This document shows, in pieces, positions 1 through 8,097 of a DNA stretch of 64,000 nt. How positions within the stretch are numbered: the stretch's first letter is position 1; each line of letters begins with the position of its first letter. A program made the position numbers and the translations under genes. Source of the stretch: Aggregatilineales bacterium (GTDB taxonomy: Bacteria; Chloroflexota; Anaerolineae; Aggregatilineales; Phototrophicaceae); contig JAUQWZ010000023.1 in the NCBI GenBank assembly GCA_030834905.1, positions 81,832 through 145,831 of the forward strand. The letters run 5' to 3'. The notes below the pieces were generated by a model that made no database searches, had not been told where the DNA came from, and saw nothing but the letters and a program-made list of their open reading frames with translations.

Positions 1-833
1 TACAGCGTGGGCGTAATGAATTGACCTTCCACCGGCATGACCGGCAGCCCGCGCAGGTCGCCGCGCAGGATGAGAAATTCGTCTTTTACCCAGCCGCGCA
101 GCCCGCCAATTTCGACATACCACCACAGGCTTTCGGGGGCGCGCAGCCTGCCGTTGCTGCCGATGACGATCAGCCGCGTGCCGCCATCGAGGATGCCGAC
201 CGGCGTGTAGGCGGGGCTGTCGCCCGAACGGAGAAACAGGTTGTCGGTATTGACGATGGCGTATCCCGGCTGCGCTTCGGCAGTCCCGGCGGGATTCTGC
301 GGTCGCGGTGGGGCAGCGTTCGGGTCGGCGGCGGGTTCGGCGCGCCCGCCAGTGGCTGCCTGCGCCTGAAGCACCGCCAGCGGCAGCAGCGCCAGGTCGT
401 CGCCAATCACGAACAGACCGCCGCCAAACGTCGGCAGACCGGGACACGATCCCGAAACCATAAACAGGAGTTGTTCAGATTCGCCGTTGCCGGAGACGCT
501 GACGATTTTGAGCGTAATCGGGTTGTAGTGTGGCAGCGCTGTATAGTTCAGGCGCGCGCCGTCCTCAAAGGTGATGCGCTGATCAAGCGGGTAGATGCTG
601 GTATTTTCGTACAGCGTTCGCCCGCCGCCATCGAAGGCGGTGATGACGATGGCTTCACGGCTGCGTCCGGTATTATCGCGGTTGGTCGTCACCGCGCCGC
701 CGCCTGAAGTGAAGCCGCGACAGTCCGGCGTGAAGGTGATATTTTCCCCGCTGGCGGCGTGGCTGAGTCCGGTTGTGTAGAAGCAAATCAGCAGGATGCT
801 CAACAGGAGCATACGGCGCGTTCTTGGAGCCAT
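1..833 (-). CDS. Secreted SH3-like domain protein, 3' end beyond window
   Basis: The minus-strand frame is open from an ATG at 833 to the left edge, giving at least 277 residues with no stop. The N-terminus MAPRTRRMLLLSILLICFYT is a signal peptide, so the product is exported. After a beta-rich region and a Pro/Ala-rich linker, a segment around residues 190-255 (NTDNLFLRSGDSPAYTPVG ... GWVKDEFL) has the form of a bacterial SH3-like (SH3b) domain, usually a cell-wall or ligand-binding module. The plus-strand frame over the same bases reads as low-complexity sequence and is a shadow. Catalytic role unknown. The C-terminal part is not visible, so a further domain is possible. Confidence 0.75.
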   Translation of the reverse strand, partial: MAPRTRRMLLLSILLICFYTTGLSHAASGENITFTPDCRGFTSGGGAVTTNRDNTGRSREAIVITAFDGGGRTLYENTSIYPLDQRITFEDGARLNYTALPHYNPITLKIVSVSGNGESEQLLFMVSGSCPGLPTFGGGLFVIGDDLALLPLAVLQAQAATGGRAEPAADPNAAPPRPQNPAGTAEAQPGYAIVNTDNLFLRSGDSPAYTPVGILDGGTRLIVIGSNGRLRAPESLWWYVEIGGLRGWVKDEFLILRGDLRGLPVMPVEGQFITPTL

Positions 834-1034
834 CGGCTCTCCTCAAGGCTGTTTTGTGCTGCGGCACATAATCTTAGCCAGCCTGAAAGGTTTTGCTACT
901 GGTTGGTTCGACATCGCGCGGGAACGTAGAGCAACCGTTGGTTTGGCGTAGGGTTTGCCGGCGTCAATGATGCTATAGTGGCGGTGTTCATCGAGTGGAG
1001 TCCCCCACCTGCTCAGTGAACAGACTTCCCCGAA

Positions 1035-1068
1035 AACCAAGCGCCCCCGTCACAGGGGGCGTTTGGTT
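1035..1068 (-). terminator. Rho-independent terminator after the GNAT gene
   Basis: Two 14-base arms (1035-1048 and 1055-1068) pair with one G:T wobble around a 6-base loop. The core is CGCCCCC/GGGGGCG. Read on the minus strand the stem is followed by a short T run (TTTT). It sits directly after the TAA stop of the acetyltransferase gene (1068-1070). Confidence 0.75.
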
Positions 1069-1880
1069 TAGAATGTCTGATGCTTATCCCAGGAATGTTC
1101 GCGCACGCCAAAATCGGCGTCCACATAGCCAAGCTTCTGATAGACCGATTTTGCCATATCCGATGACCAGATCCAGGTGTCGGCGTAGCCCCGATGGCGG
1201 ATTTCCCGCATCAGAGCGTGCGTTATCGCACCGCCAAATCCCTGACCGCGAAACGCTGGCGGCGTAGAGACATCGTAGATCGACGCGCCGCCACCGGCAT
1301 CCAGCAGCGTGCCAGTGGTGACCGGCGTATCGCCCACATAGCCAGTGTAATGCAGTGAGAAGGCTTCCTGCCCGTAGCCGTGCCGCGCGTAGGCGTCGTA
1401 GAAAATCGACAGCTCCTCCTCAAATCCGGCTTCCGAAATGCGCACCCACTCCGCCATCATCTCGTCGTCGCAGACACGCTCGATGTGGAAATTGTCTGGT
1501 ACAGCGGGGGCGGCACTCAGCGCGGTGAGATCTGTCCACAGCCAGTTGCCGGCGCGCCCGCCCGGCAGCCCGCGTCCCTCCAGCCGCTTGCCCAGATCGG
1601 GCGGCTGGTCGTCGGGGAAGATAAACCAGTCGATGCGCTCGGTAAGTCGGTTGATGTGCTCAAAGAGCGCGTCTATCCGTTCTTCGACGCCGTCAGCCTG
1701 CCAATCGGTTCGGAGTATGATGTTGCCGGGAGCAGGGCGGTTGCTCACAAATAAAAAGGTGTCGGTGCTCTCTGTCGTGACGCCGGGCAGCCCTGAAAAC
1801 ATGGACATATAGGCGATCATGTTCTGCTGTACTCGGCGCGGTTTATCGCTGCCTGAAAGGTCGAGTAGGCTGGGTGTCAT
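1068..1880 (-). CDS. GNAT-family N-acetyltransferase
   Basis: A 270-residue protein of the GCN5-related acetyltransferase superfamily, which moves an acyl group from acyl-CoA to an amine. The C-terminal half carries motif A as PAFRGQGFGGAITHALM (R-G-Q-G-F-G, the acyl-CoA pyrophosphate loop). It is preceded by a strand-turn with GYVGDTPVTTGTLL and followed by a terminal YQKLGYVDADFG, the usual GNAT ending. The ATG at 1880 is chosen over an upstream in-frame codon because AGGAGCT lies just before it and the homologous-looking sequence begins there. The N-terminal 120 residues look like an extra domain, as in two-domain GNATs. The substrate cannot be told. It appears to be monocistronic, with its own terminator. 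Confidence 0.85.
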   Translation of the reverse strand: MTPSLLDLSGSDKPRRVQQNMIAYMSMFSGLPGVTTESTDTFLFVSNRPAPGNIILRTDWQADGVEERIDALFEHINRLTERIDWFIFPDDQPPDLGKRLEGRGLPGGRAGNWLWTDLTALSAAPAVPDNFHIERVCDDEMMAEWVRISEAGFEEELSIFYDAYARHGYGQEAFSLHYTGYVGDTPVTTGTLLDAGGGASIYDVSTPPAFRGQGFGGAITHALMREIRHRGYADTWIWSSDMAKSVYQKLGYVDADFGVREHSWDKHQTF

Positions 1881-1987
1881 AAAGCTCCTATGGGTATATA
1901 GAAAGTAGATACGGTTCATAATAGCTCATGTATGAGGGTTCGAATAGTGGGGATGTTCTGCGGAATGGGAGAAATCGCGGGGATGTA

Positions 1988-2042
1988 GGGACGCGACATC
2001 GTCGTGTCCGAAAAACAAACGGACATCACATTGTCGTGCCCG
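1988..2042. repeat. Two degenerate copies of the GGGACACGACA palindrome
   Basis: Two imperfect 21-23-base palindromes lie in tandem between the GNAT gene and priA. One starts GGGACGCGACA (1988-2010) and the other GGACATCACA (2021-2042). They match the better-preserved copies at 11438-11460 and 11566-11588, so this is a dispersed repeat family. No other feature is seen in 1881-2100. Confidence 0.6.
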
Positions 2043-2100
2043 CCGAGAATAACGCCGCTTCGCGCGTACATAATACGACCATTTGTGCTAAAATAGAAGC

Positions 2101-4833
2101 ATGTATGCAAATGTCGCCATCGACGCGCCAGTCGATAACACCTTTGACTATCATATCCCGCCGGAGATTGACGGCGAGCTGGTGCCGGGGCATCTGGTGC
2201 AGGTTGCCTTTGGCACTGCCATGCAGCATGGCATCGTCCTGTCGATTCACGAGCAGACGGCGGTTGAAAAGACCAAGCCGATTCTGGCGCGGCTCGATCC
2301 GCGTCCGGTGGTCACCCGCGAACAGATCGCGCTGTCCCGCTGGCTGAGTGAAACCTACCTCGCGCCGATTGGCTTGTGCCTGTGGCTGTGGCTGCCGCCC
2401 GGACTGACCGGACACCGGGATATTCAGGTCGATCTGCTTCAGCCGGACGGCGCGCAGACGGCGCTCGAAAAAGAGATCGTCGCGCTGCTGAAAAAGCGCG
2501 GATCGCTGCGTGGACACCAGTTCAATCTGGCGCTGCCGGGCAAAGAATGGCGCGCCGTCGTGGACGATCTGGCGAAGGCGGGCGTAGTCAAAAAGGAAAG
2601 CACGCTGTCGCCGCCGCGCGTCAAACCCAAGATCGTGCAGACGGCGGCGCTGGCGATTCACCCTGACCAGATTCCGGCGATGATCAAGCATATCGAGCGT
2701 CCTTCCCGCGCCGCCGATCTGCTGCAAACGATAGCCGACATGCCCAACGGCGGCATCTCGCCGCAGGGGGCGATTAAGCTGGCGAACGCCACCAAAGCCA
2801 ACCTCGACAAGCTGGTGAGTTCCGGCTTGGTGACGGTTGAGGACGATCTCGTCACGCTGGCAATCCCCAAAGATGACGTTCCCACCAGACTGGCGGAACT
2901 GCGTAAGACCGAACTGCCGCTGCGGGTGCTCAAGGTGCTGGCGCGGGAAGCCGACGCCATGGACGTAAGCTGGGTGTATGCCCAGACCGGCGCGACCATG
3001 ACGGATCTCAAGCGGCTGGAAGCAGAAGAACTGATTTTGCTTGGCGAGACGCAGAAATGGCGCGACTCGCTGGCAGCCCGCGAGTTTGTCGCGCTGACCG
3101 CGCCGCCGCTGACGCCCGAACAGACCACCGTCTGGGAACGAGTGCGCGAGTCGATCATTCGCTGTGTGTCCTACAACCCGCGTCGGGGCAGCGCGCCGCC
3201 GCCGACCAATACCTTCCTGCTGCATGGCGTCACCGGCAGCGGCAAGACCGAGATTTACCTGCGGGCGCTGGAACTGACGCTCTCGCTGGGACGCAGCGCC
3301 ATTTTCCTGGTGCCGGAAATCGCCCTGACCCCGCAGACACTGCGCCGGGTGGCGGCGCGTTTTCCGGGCAAGGTTGCCGTCGTCCACAGCGGCTTGAGCG
3401 AGGGCGAACGCTACGATACCTGGCGGCGCGCCCGTGACGGTCTGGTGCAGATCGTCGTCGGCGCGCGCTCGGCGCTGTTCACGCCGCTGCCGGATGTCGG
3501 GCTGATCGTGCTCGATGAAGAACACGACGCCAGCTATAAGCAGTCACCGCCGATTCTGCCGCCCTATTACCACACTCGGCAGACTGCCGAGCAGATGATG
3601 CGCCGCGACGGCGGCGTGGTCATCGTCGGCAGCGCCACGCCGGATATCGAAACGTACTACCGTTCGGAGCAGGGCGAGATCGTTCGGCTGGAACTGCCGC
3701 GCCGCATCATGGGACACCGGGTGCGGATTCAGGAGCAGGCGGAACGTCAGGGCGTGATGCCGAGCTACCGCCCCGATTCGCAGGCGGACGACGCGCTGAT
3801 GATCGACCTGCCGCCGGTGCGGGTGGTCGATATGCGCGACGAGTTGAAAGGCGGCAACACCAGCATCTTCAGCCGCCCGCTGCAATATGCGATTGCCGAC
3901 GTGCTCGACAAACGCGAACAGGCGATCCTGTTCCTCAACCGGCGCGGGCAGAACACCTACGTTTTCTGCCGCGACTGCGGCTACGTGGTCAAGTGCCCGC
4001 GCTGCGATTCGCCGCTGACGTATCATCGCCAGGGACAGGCGCTGCGCTGCCACCGCTGCGACTTCATGGGACAGGAACCAAGCTACTGCCCGGAGTGCAG
4101 TTCGCGGCGCATCAAGTATTTTGGCGCGGGGACGCAGCAGGTCGAGCAGACGCTGGTCGAGATGTTCCCGCGCGCCCGCGTGGTGCGCTGGGACGCCGAC
4201 ACCGCCGACTCGCCCGAAGCGCACGACGCCATTCTTCAGCGCTTCGTCCAGCGCAAAGCCGACATCATGGTTGGCACGCAGATGGTCGCTAAAGGCTTGG
4301 ATCTGCCGCTGGTCACGCTGGTAGGCGTCGTCAGCGCCGACGTTGGGCTGGGGATGCCCGACTTTCGCGGCGGCGAGCGTACCTTTCAGGTGCTGACCCA
4401 GGTGGCGGGACGGGCAGGGCGTGGGCTGCTCGGCGGCAAGGTCATTTTGCAGACCTACCAGCCCGATCATTATGCGATCCGCGCGGCGGCAGGGCACGAC
4501 TACGCCGCTTTCTACGAACGCGAGATCGCCTACCGCCACGATCTGGCATACCCGCCGTTTCGCCGGATTGTCCGCATCCTGTTTCGCTACCCGAACGAAC
4601 TGAAGGCGAAAAGCGAAGCCGAACGGGCGGCGGCGATGCTGCGCCAGCGGCTGGTGACGCTGAATATGTCCGGCACCGAGTTGATCGGTCCCGCGCCGTG
4701 TTTCTTCACCCGCGAGAACCGCGCTTTTCGCTGGCATCTGCTGCTGCGCGGACCTGACCCAACGCAGGCGCTGCGCGGCTTGGATTTCCCCAAAGGCTGG
4801 CACGTAGACGTTGACCCGGTCGAGGTGCTGTGA
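2101..4833 (+). CDS. priA: Primosomal protein N' (replication restart helicase PriA)
   Basis: A superfamily 2 DNA helicase that recognises stalled forks and reloads the replisome. The N-terminal 3'-end-binding domain starts MYANVAIDAPVDNTFDYHIP. The helicase core has Walker A GVTGSGKTEIY (about residue 376), the DEEHD Walker B box (about 471) and VGSATPDIE. The eight-cysteine zinc region typical of PriA runs from CRDCGYVVKCPRC to CHRCDF and CPECSSRR, followed by the GTQQVEQ and VAGRAGRG helicase motifs. At 910 residues it is longer than the E. coli protein (about 730). There is a linker of about 30 residues after HRVRIQEQAER and extra winged-helix-like sequence before the helicase core. The ATG at 2101 matches the family N-terminus, although its ribosome site is weak. 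Long minus-strand open frames over the gene are shadows. Confidence 0.97.
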   Translation: MYANVAIDAPVDNTFDYHIPPEIDGELVPGHLVQVAFGTAMQHGIVLSIHEQTAVEKTKPILARLDPRPVVTREQIALSRWLSETYLAPIGLCLWLWLPPGLTGHRDIQVDLLQPDGAQTALEKEIVALLKKRGSLRGHQFNLALPGKEWRAVVDDLAKAGVVKKESTLSPPRVKPKIVQTAALAIHPDQIPAMIKHIERPSRAADLLQTIADMPNGGISPQGAIKLANATKANLDKLVSSGLVTVEDDLVTLAIPKDDVPTRLAELRKTELPLRVLKVLAREADAMDVSWVYAQTGATMTDLKRLEAEELILLGETQKWRDSLAAREFVALTAPPLTPEQTTVWERVRESIIRCVSYNPRRGSAPPPTNTFLLHGVTGSGKTEIYLRALELTLSLGRSAIFLVPEIALTPQTLRRVAARFPGKVAVVHSGLSEGERYDTWRRARDGLVQIVVGARSALFTPLPDVGLIVLDEEHDASYKQSPPILPPYYHTRQTAEQMMRRDGGVVIVGSATPDIETYYRSEQGEIVRLELPRRIMGHRVRIQEQAERQGVMPSYRPDSQADDALMIDLPPVRVVDMRDELKGGNTSIFSRPLQYAIADVLDKREQAILFLNRRGQNTYVFCRDCGYVVKCPRCDSPLTYHRQGQALRCHRCDFMGQEPSYCPECSSRRIKYFGAGTQQVEQTLVEMFPRARVVRWDADTADSPEAHDAILQRFVQRKADIMVGTQMVAKGLDLPLVTLVGVVSADVGLGMPDFRGGERTFQVLTQVAGRAGRGLLGGKVILQTYQPDHYAIRAAAGHDYAAFYEREIAYRHDLAYPPFRRIVRILFRYPNELKAKSEAERAAAMLRQRLVTLNMSGTELIGPAPCFFTRENRAFRWHLLLRGPDPTQALRGLDFPKGWHVDVDPVEVL

Positions 4834-4920
4834 TGTGCTGAGTCAAAAGTGAAAAGTTGAAAGTGAGAAGTTAAACATAAAAACCAGCAGTCACTTTCGA
4901 CTTTCGACTTTTCTTACTCA

Positions 4921-5016
4921 GTAATACGAGGAATGGGGAATTATAGGGACATTTTCCGTAGGGGCGCAGCATGCTGCGCCCCTACATGACCGCGATTTTC
5001 CCCACTTCAGTACTAC
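4921..5016. mobile_element. Nested hairpin element A (inverted ends, 28-bp palindrome core)
   Basis: The outer ends are imperfect inverted repeats: GTAATACGAGGAATGGGGAA on the left, and on the right the complement of GTAGTACTGAAGTGGGGAA. In the middle sits a perfect 28-base palindrome at 4958-4985 with half-site GTAGGGGCGCAGCA. There is no reading frame with coding character. The left end closely matches the left end of element B. It looks like a small non-autonomous element or a stacked repeat. No transposase for it is visible. Confidence 0.6.
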
Positions 5017-5104
5017 GGGGAGTGGGGAATTGTAAGGATACAGCAGCCGTCTTGATAGTGGGTTTAAACCCACTGTCACCGCGATTTTCCCATTCCCGTA
5101 CTAC
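5010..5104. mobile_element. Nested hairpin element B (same ends, different palindrome core)
   Basis: It starts GTACTACGGGGAGTGGGGAA and ends with the complement of GTAGTACGGGAATGGGAAAA, so its ends are inverted repeats related to those of element A. Its core at 5054-5077 is a 24-base palindrome with one wobble pair (centre GGGTTTAAACCC), unrelated to the core of element A but the same family as the core at 32046-32069. It abuts element A with a short overlap (5010-5016). Together they fill most of the gap between priA and the sugar phosphorylase gene. Confidence 0.6.
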
Positions 5105-5175
5105 GCCGGTCATTGCAGGTTGCCTGGTTTCTTCTTAGAATTGCCCTGCTGTATTGTTACACAGGAGTGTCCGGC

Positions 5176-6891
5176 ATGACGGTAGATGTATATTCGCGTC
5201 TGAAACAATCCATTCTTGACAAGCTCAGGCGGCTTTATGGCGACGAACAAGCCATCGCCGCCTATGACAGATTGATAGCGCGGCTGAACCAGTTTCCCGC
5301 CGCCGGTCAGTCGGGCGATCTGATGCTGTCGGAACGCGACGCGCTGATTATCGCCTATGGCGATCACCTCTGGCGCGATGGCGAAGCGCCGTTGGTGACG
5401 CTGCGACAGGTGCTTCAGCAGTTTAAGCTGCCAGTTTCCGGCGTACATGTGCTGCCATTCTTCCCGTACTCGTCCGACGACGGCTTCTCTGTTATCGATT
5501 ATTATCAGGTCGATCCGGCGCTGGGGACGTGGCAGGACATTCGCGCGTTGAGCGAGGATTTTCGCGTCATGTTTGACGCGGTCTTCAACCACATCTCGGC
5601 GCGCAGCCAGTGGTTTCAGGCGTTCCTGCGCGGCGAACCCCCATACACCGATTATTTCATCACCGTCGATCCGTCGGCGGACTTATCGCTGGTGACGCGC
5701 CCGCGCACGCTGCCGCTGCTGACGGCATTTGATACTGTCAACGGACGCCAACACGTGTGGACGACCTTCAGCGACGACCAGATTGACCTGAATTTCGCCA
5801 ATCCCGGCGTGCTGCTCGATATGCTCGACGTGCTGCTGTTTTATGTGGAACAGGGCGCGCAGTTGATTCGGCTGGACGCGATTGCCTTTCTGTGGAAGCA
5901 GATCGGCACCACCTGTATCCATCTGCCCGAAACCCATCTGGTCATTCAACTGATGCGCGAGGTGCTGGATATGGTCGCGCCGCAGGTGATCATCGTCACC
6001 GAAACCAATGTGCCGCACCGCGAGAATCTGTCTTATTTTGGGGACGGTCAGAACGAGGCGCAGATGGTCTACCAGTTCGCGCTGCCGCCGCTGATTTTGC
6101 ACACCTTGCGCTCCGGTGACGCTTCGCGGCTGTCGGCATGGGCGAAGACCATCGAGCGCGTGAGCGACCGCACCACCTTCTTCAACTTTACGGCGTCGCA
6201 CGACGGCATCGGCGTTCGTCCCGTCGCCGGTATCCTGGCGGATGACGAAATCGAGGCGCTGGTCAAACGGACGCAGGCACACGGCGGCTTTGTATCCTAC
6301 AAGAACAACCCGGACGGCAGCCAAAGCCCGTATGAACTCAACATCACCTATTTTGACGCCATCACCCATCCCGAAGTGACGGCAGCGCAGCCCGATCTGG
6401 CGGTTGACCGCTTCATGGTTTCGCAGGCGATTATGCTGGCATTTATCGGCGTGCCCGGCATTTATCTGCACAGTCTGGTCGGCTCGCAGAATGACCTCGT
6501 CGGCGTGGAAACAACCGGTCGCTATCGCAGCATTAACCGCCAGAAGCTGAATGCCGATGCGCTGCTGGCGGAACTGGACGATCCGTTATCGCTGCGGGCG
6601 CGGGTGTTTTCACGTTATCGTCAGATGCTGGCGGCGCGGGCGGCAGAACCCGCCTTTCACCCACTCGGCGGGCAGAAGGTGCTGGATATGGCGGCGCGGG
6701 TGTTCGCGCTGGAACGCACCTCGCCGGATGGAAAAGACACAGTGCTGGCGCTGCACAACATCTCCGATAACAGCATCTCCATCAATCTCCCTGAAGGACA
6801 GCACCGCGATCTGATCAGCGGTCAGGTAGTGGGCGGCGGGGATGGGCTAATGCTGGAACCATTGCAGGTGCGCTGGCTGAAGCGGGTTTGA
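5176..6891 (+). CDS. GH13_18 sugar phosphorylase (sucrose/glucosylglycerate type)
   Basis: A 571-residue cytoplasmic glycoside hydrolase family 13 subfamily 18 enzyme. These cleave an alpha-glucoside with phosphate to give glucose 1-phosphate. Visible elements are the N-terminal GVHVLPFFPYSSDDGFSV block, FDAVFNHIS, the nucleophile Asp234 in IRLDAIAF, the acid/base Glu276 in IVTETN and the transition-state Asp343 in TASHDGIGVRP. The TASHDGIGVRP form is, to my knowledge, closer to glucosylglycerate-type phosphorylases than to sucrose phosphorylase (DTHDGIGV), so the acceptor is uncertain. No signal peptide is seen from the ATG at 5176, which has AGGAG upstream. An in-frame extension back to 5113 was rejected because it reads through the untranslated leader. 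It is upstream of a dehydrogenase operon on the same strand. Confidence 0.9.
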   Translation: MTVDVYSRLKQSILDKLRRLYGDEQAIAAYDRLIARLNQFPAAGQSGDLMLSERDALIIAYGDHLWRDGEAPLVTLRQVLQQFKLPVSGVHVLPFFPYSSDDGFSVIDYYQVDPALGTWQDIRALSEDFRVMFDAVFNHISARSQWFQAFLRGEPPYTDYFITVDPSADLSLVTRPRTLPLLTAFDTVNGRQHVWTTFSDDQIDLNFANPGVLLDMLDVLLFYVEQGAQLIRLDAIAFLWKQIGTTCIHLPETHLVIQLMREVLDMVAPQVIIVTETNVPHRENLSYFGDGQNEAQMVYQFALPPLILHTLRSGDASRLSAWAKTIERVSDRTTFFNFTASHDGIGVRPVAGILADDEIEALVKRTQAHGGFVSYKNNPDGSQSPYELNITYFDAITHPEVTAAQPDLAVDRFMVSQAIMLAFIGVPGIYLHSLVGSQNDLVGVETTGRYRSINRQKLNADALLAELDDPLSLRARVFSRYRQMLAARAAEPAFHPLGGQKVLDMAARVFALERTSPDGKDTVLALHNISDNSISINLPEGQHRDLISGQVVGGGDGLMLEPLQVRWLKRV

Positions 6892-6904
6892 ATTTTGCTT
6901 GCAT

Positions 6905-6918
6905 CCAAAACGTTTCGG
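6905..6918. promoter_or_regulatory. Possible LacI-family operator
   Basis: CCAAAACGTTTCGG is a near-palindrome centred on CG with one mismatched pair. It has the shape of LacI-family operators and lies in the 146-base gap upstream of the dehydrogenase/GH36 operon. No cognate regulator is adjacent, so this is a weak call. Confidence 0.3.
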
Positions 6919-7037
6919 ATCTATAACTAGTCCGATTGTGAACCACTACAGAATCGGCTGTGTTTACCCGTTGCCTGACGCATTACAGCGAACCAACCGG
7001 CAAACAAGCTCCGCCTTAACAAAGGAGTCGTGTCATC

Positions 7038-8090
7038 ATGGGAGAGGCGTTTGTTTTTACCGCGCCGCGCACCAGCGGCTATCAGTCTTACGAAGAGGCA
7101 CCGCTTAAGCCTGATGAAGTTCGCATTCGCACGTTATATTCCGGCATCAGCGCCGGAACAGAACTGACCTACTATCGGGGGACAAACCCCTATCTCTCGA
7201 AACAGTGGGACGCCGACCGGCGTCTCTTTATCCCGGCGGCGCAGGCGACCTTCAGCTATCCCGTGACCAACCTCGGCTATGAGGAAGTTGGCGAAATCGT
7301 TGAAGTTGGCAGCGGCGTGACCGACGTGCGGGTGGGCGACTGTCTGTTTGGCACCTGGGGACATCGCACGTCCTACGTCGCCAACCTTGATTACGTGCGC
7401 CCGCGTTTGATGCCCGAAGGCGCGGAGCCAATTTTTGGCATTTTCTCGCACCTGGGCGCAATCGCCCTCAACGGCGTGCACGATGCCGCGCTGCGCCTGG
7501 GGGATACCGTCGCCGTCTTCGGGCTGGGCGCGCTTGGGCAGATCGTCGCCATGATGGCGCGGAAGAACGGGGCGAAAGTGATCGCCGTTGACCTGCACGA
7601 CTCGCGGCTGGAGATGGCGAAAACGCTGGGCGCGGACGTAGTGCTGAATGCCAACCGTGACAAACCCGCCGAGACGATTAAGGAAATGACCCACGGGCTG
7701 GGCGCGGACGTGTGCATTGAGGTGTCCGGTTCGACGCAGGCGCTGCACGAAGCTATTCGCGCCGCCGCCTATTCTTCGCGGGTGGTGGCGATGGGCTTCT
7801 TCCAGGGCGAGGCGCGCGGGCTGTATTTGGGTGACGAGTTCCATCACAACCGCATCAATCTCGTCTGTTCGCAGATTTCGGGCGTCGCACCCGAACTGAG
7901 CAGCCGCTGGAACAAGCTGCGGCTGTGGCAGACGGCGGTTCTGCTGCAAGCTGAAGGCTGGCTCGACCTGCGCCCGATCATCACCCACCGGGTGCCGTTT
8001 TCCAATGCGGGCGATCTGTATGGGCTGCTGGATGAGCGCCCGCAGGAAGTCGTCCACGCCATCATCGACTTTGAAACACAGCAAGGATAA
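7038..8090 (+). CDS. MDR-family (zinc-type alcohol) dehydrogenase
   Basis: A 350-residue medium-chain dehydrogenase/reductase, an NAD(P)-dependent oxidoreductase. The N-terminal GroES-like domain has YSGISAGTELTYYRG and the segment NLGYEEVGEIVEVGSG, where the usual GHE is GYE. The Rossmann domain has GLGALGQIVAMMARKNGAK followed by VDLHDSRLEMAKTLGAD. AAAGGAG lies 11 bases before the ATG. The stop is 7 bases before the next gene, a Gfo/Idh/MocA oxidoreductase, so they are almost certainly one transcript. Paired MDR and Gfo/Idh/MocA enzymes beside a GH13_18 phosphorylase recall the E. coli ycj cluster, in which sugars are oxidised at C3. The substrate here is inferred only to be a sugar or glycoside. 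Confidence 0.85.
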   Translation: MGEAFVFTAPRTSGYQSYEEAPLKPDEVRIRTLYSGISAGTELTYYRGTNPYLSKQWDADRRLFIPAAQATFSYPVTNLGYEEVGEIVEVGSGVTDVRVGDCLFGTWGHRTSYVANLDYVRPRLMPEGAEPIFGIFSHLGAIALNGVHDAALRLGDTVAVFGLGALGQIVAMMARKNGAKVIAVDLHDSRLEMAKTLGADVVLNANRDKPAETIKEMTHGLGADVCIEVSGSTQALHEAIRAAAYSSRVVAMGFFQGEARGLYLGDEFHHNRINLVCSQISGVAPELSSRWNKLRLWQTAVLLQAEGWLDLRPIITHRVPFSNAGDLYGLLDERPQEVVHAIIDFETQQG

Positions 8091-8097
8091 AACCCCC

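Noticed and set aside
21..707. Plus-strand frame of 228 codons at the left edge
   Set aside because: The opposite strand carries a signal peptide and an SH3-like domain in one unbroken frame, so the plus-strand frame is a shadow.
843..1040. 65-codon minus-strand frame between the first two genes
   Set aside because: No ribosome site, no domain, and it overlaps the terminator region; composition is not gene-like.
2026..4803. Long minus-strand open frames (499 and 419 codons) across priA
   Set aside because: They are rich in Arg, Gln and His with no domain, hydrophobic pattern or ribosome site, and lie exactly antisense to a clear gene. GC-rich codon use leaves such frames open by chance.
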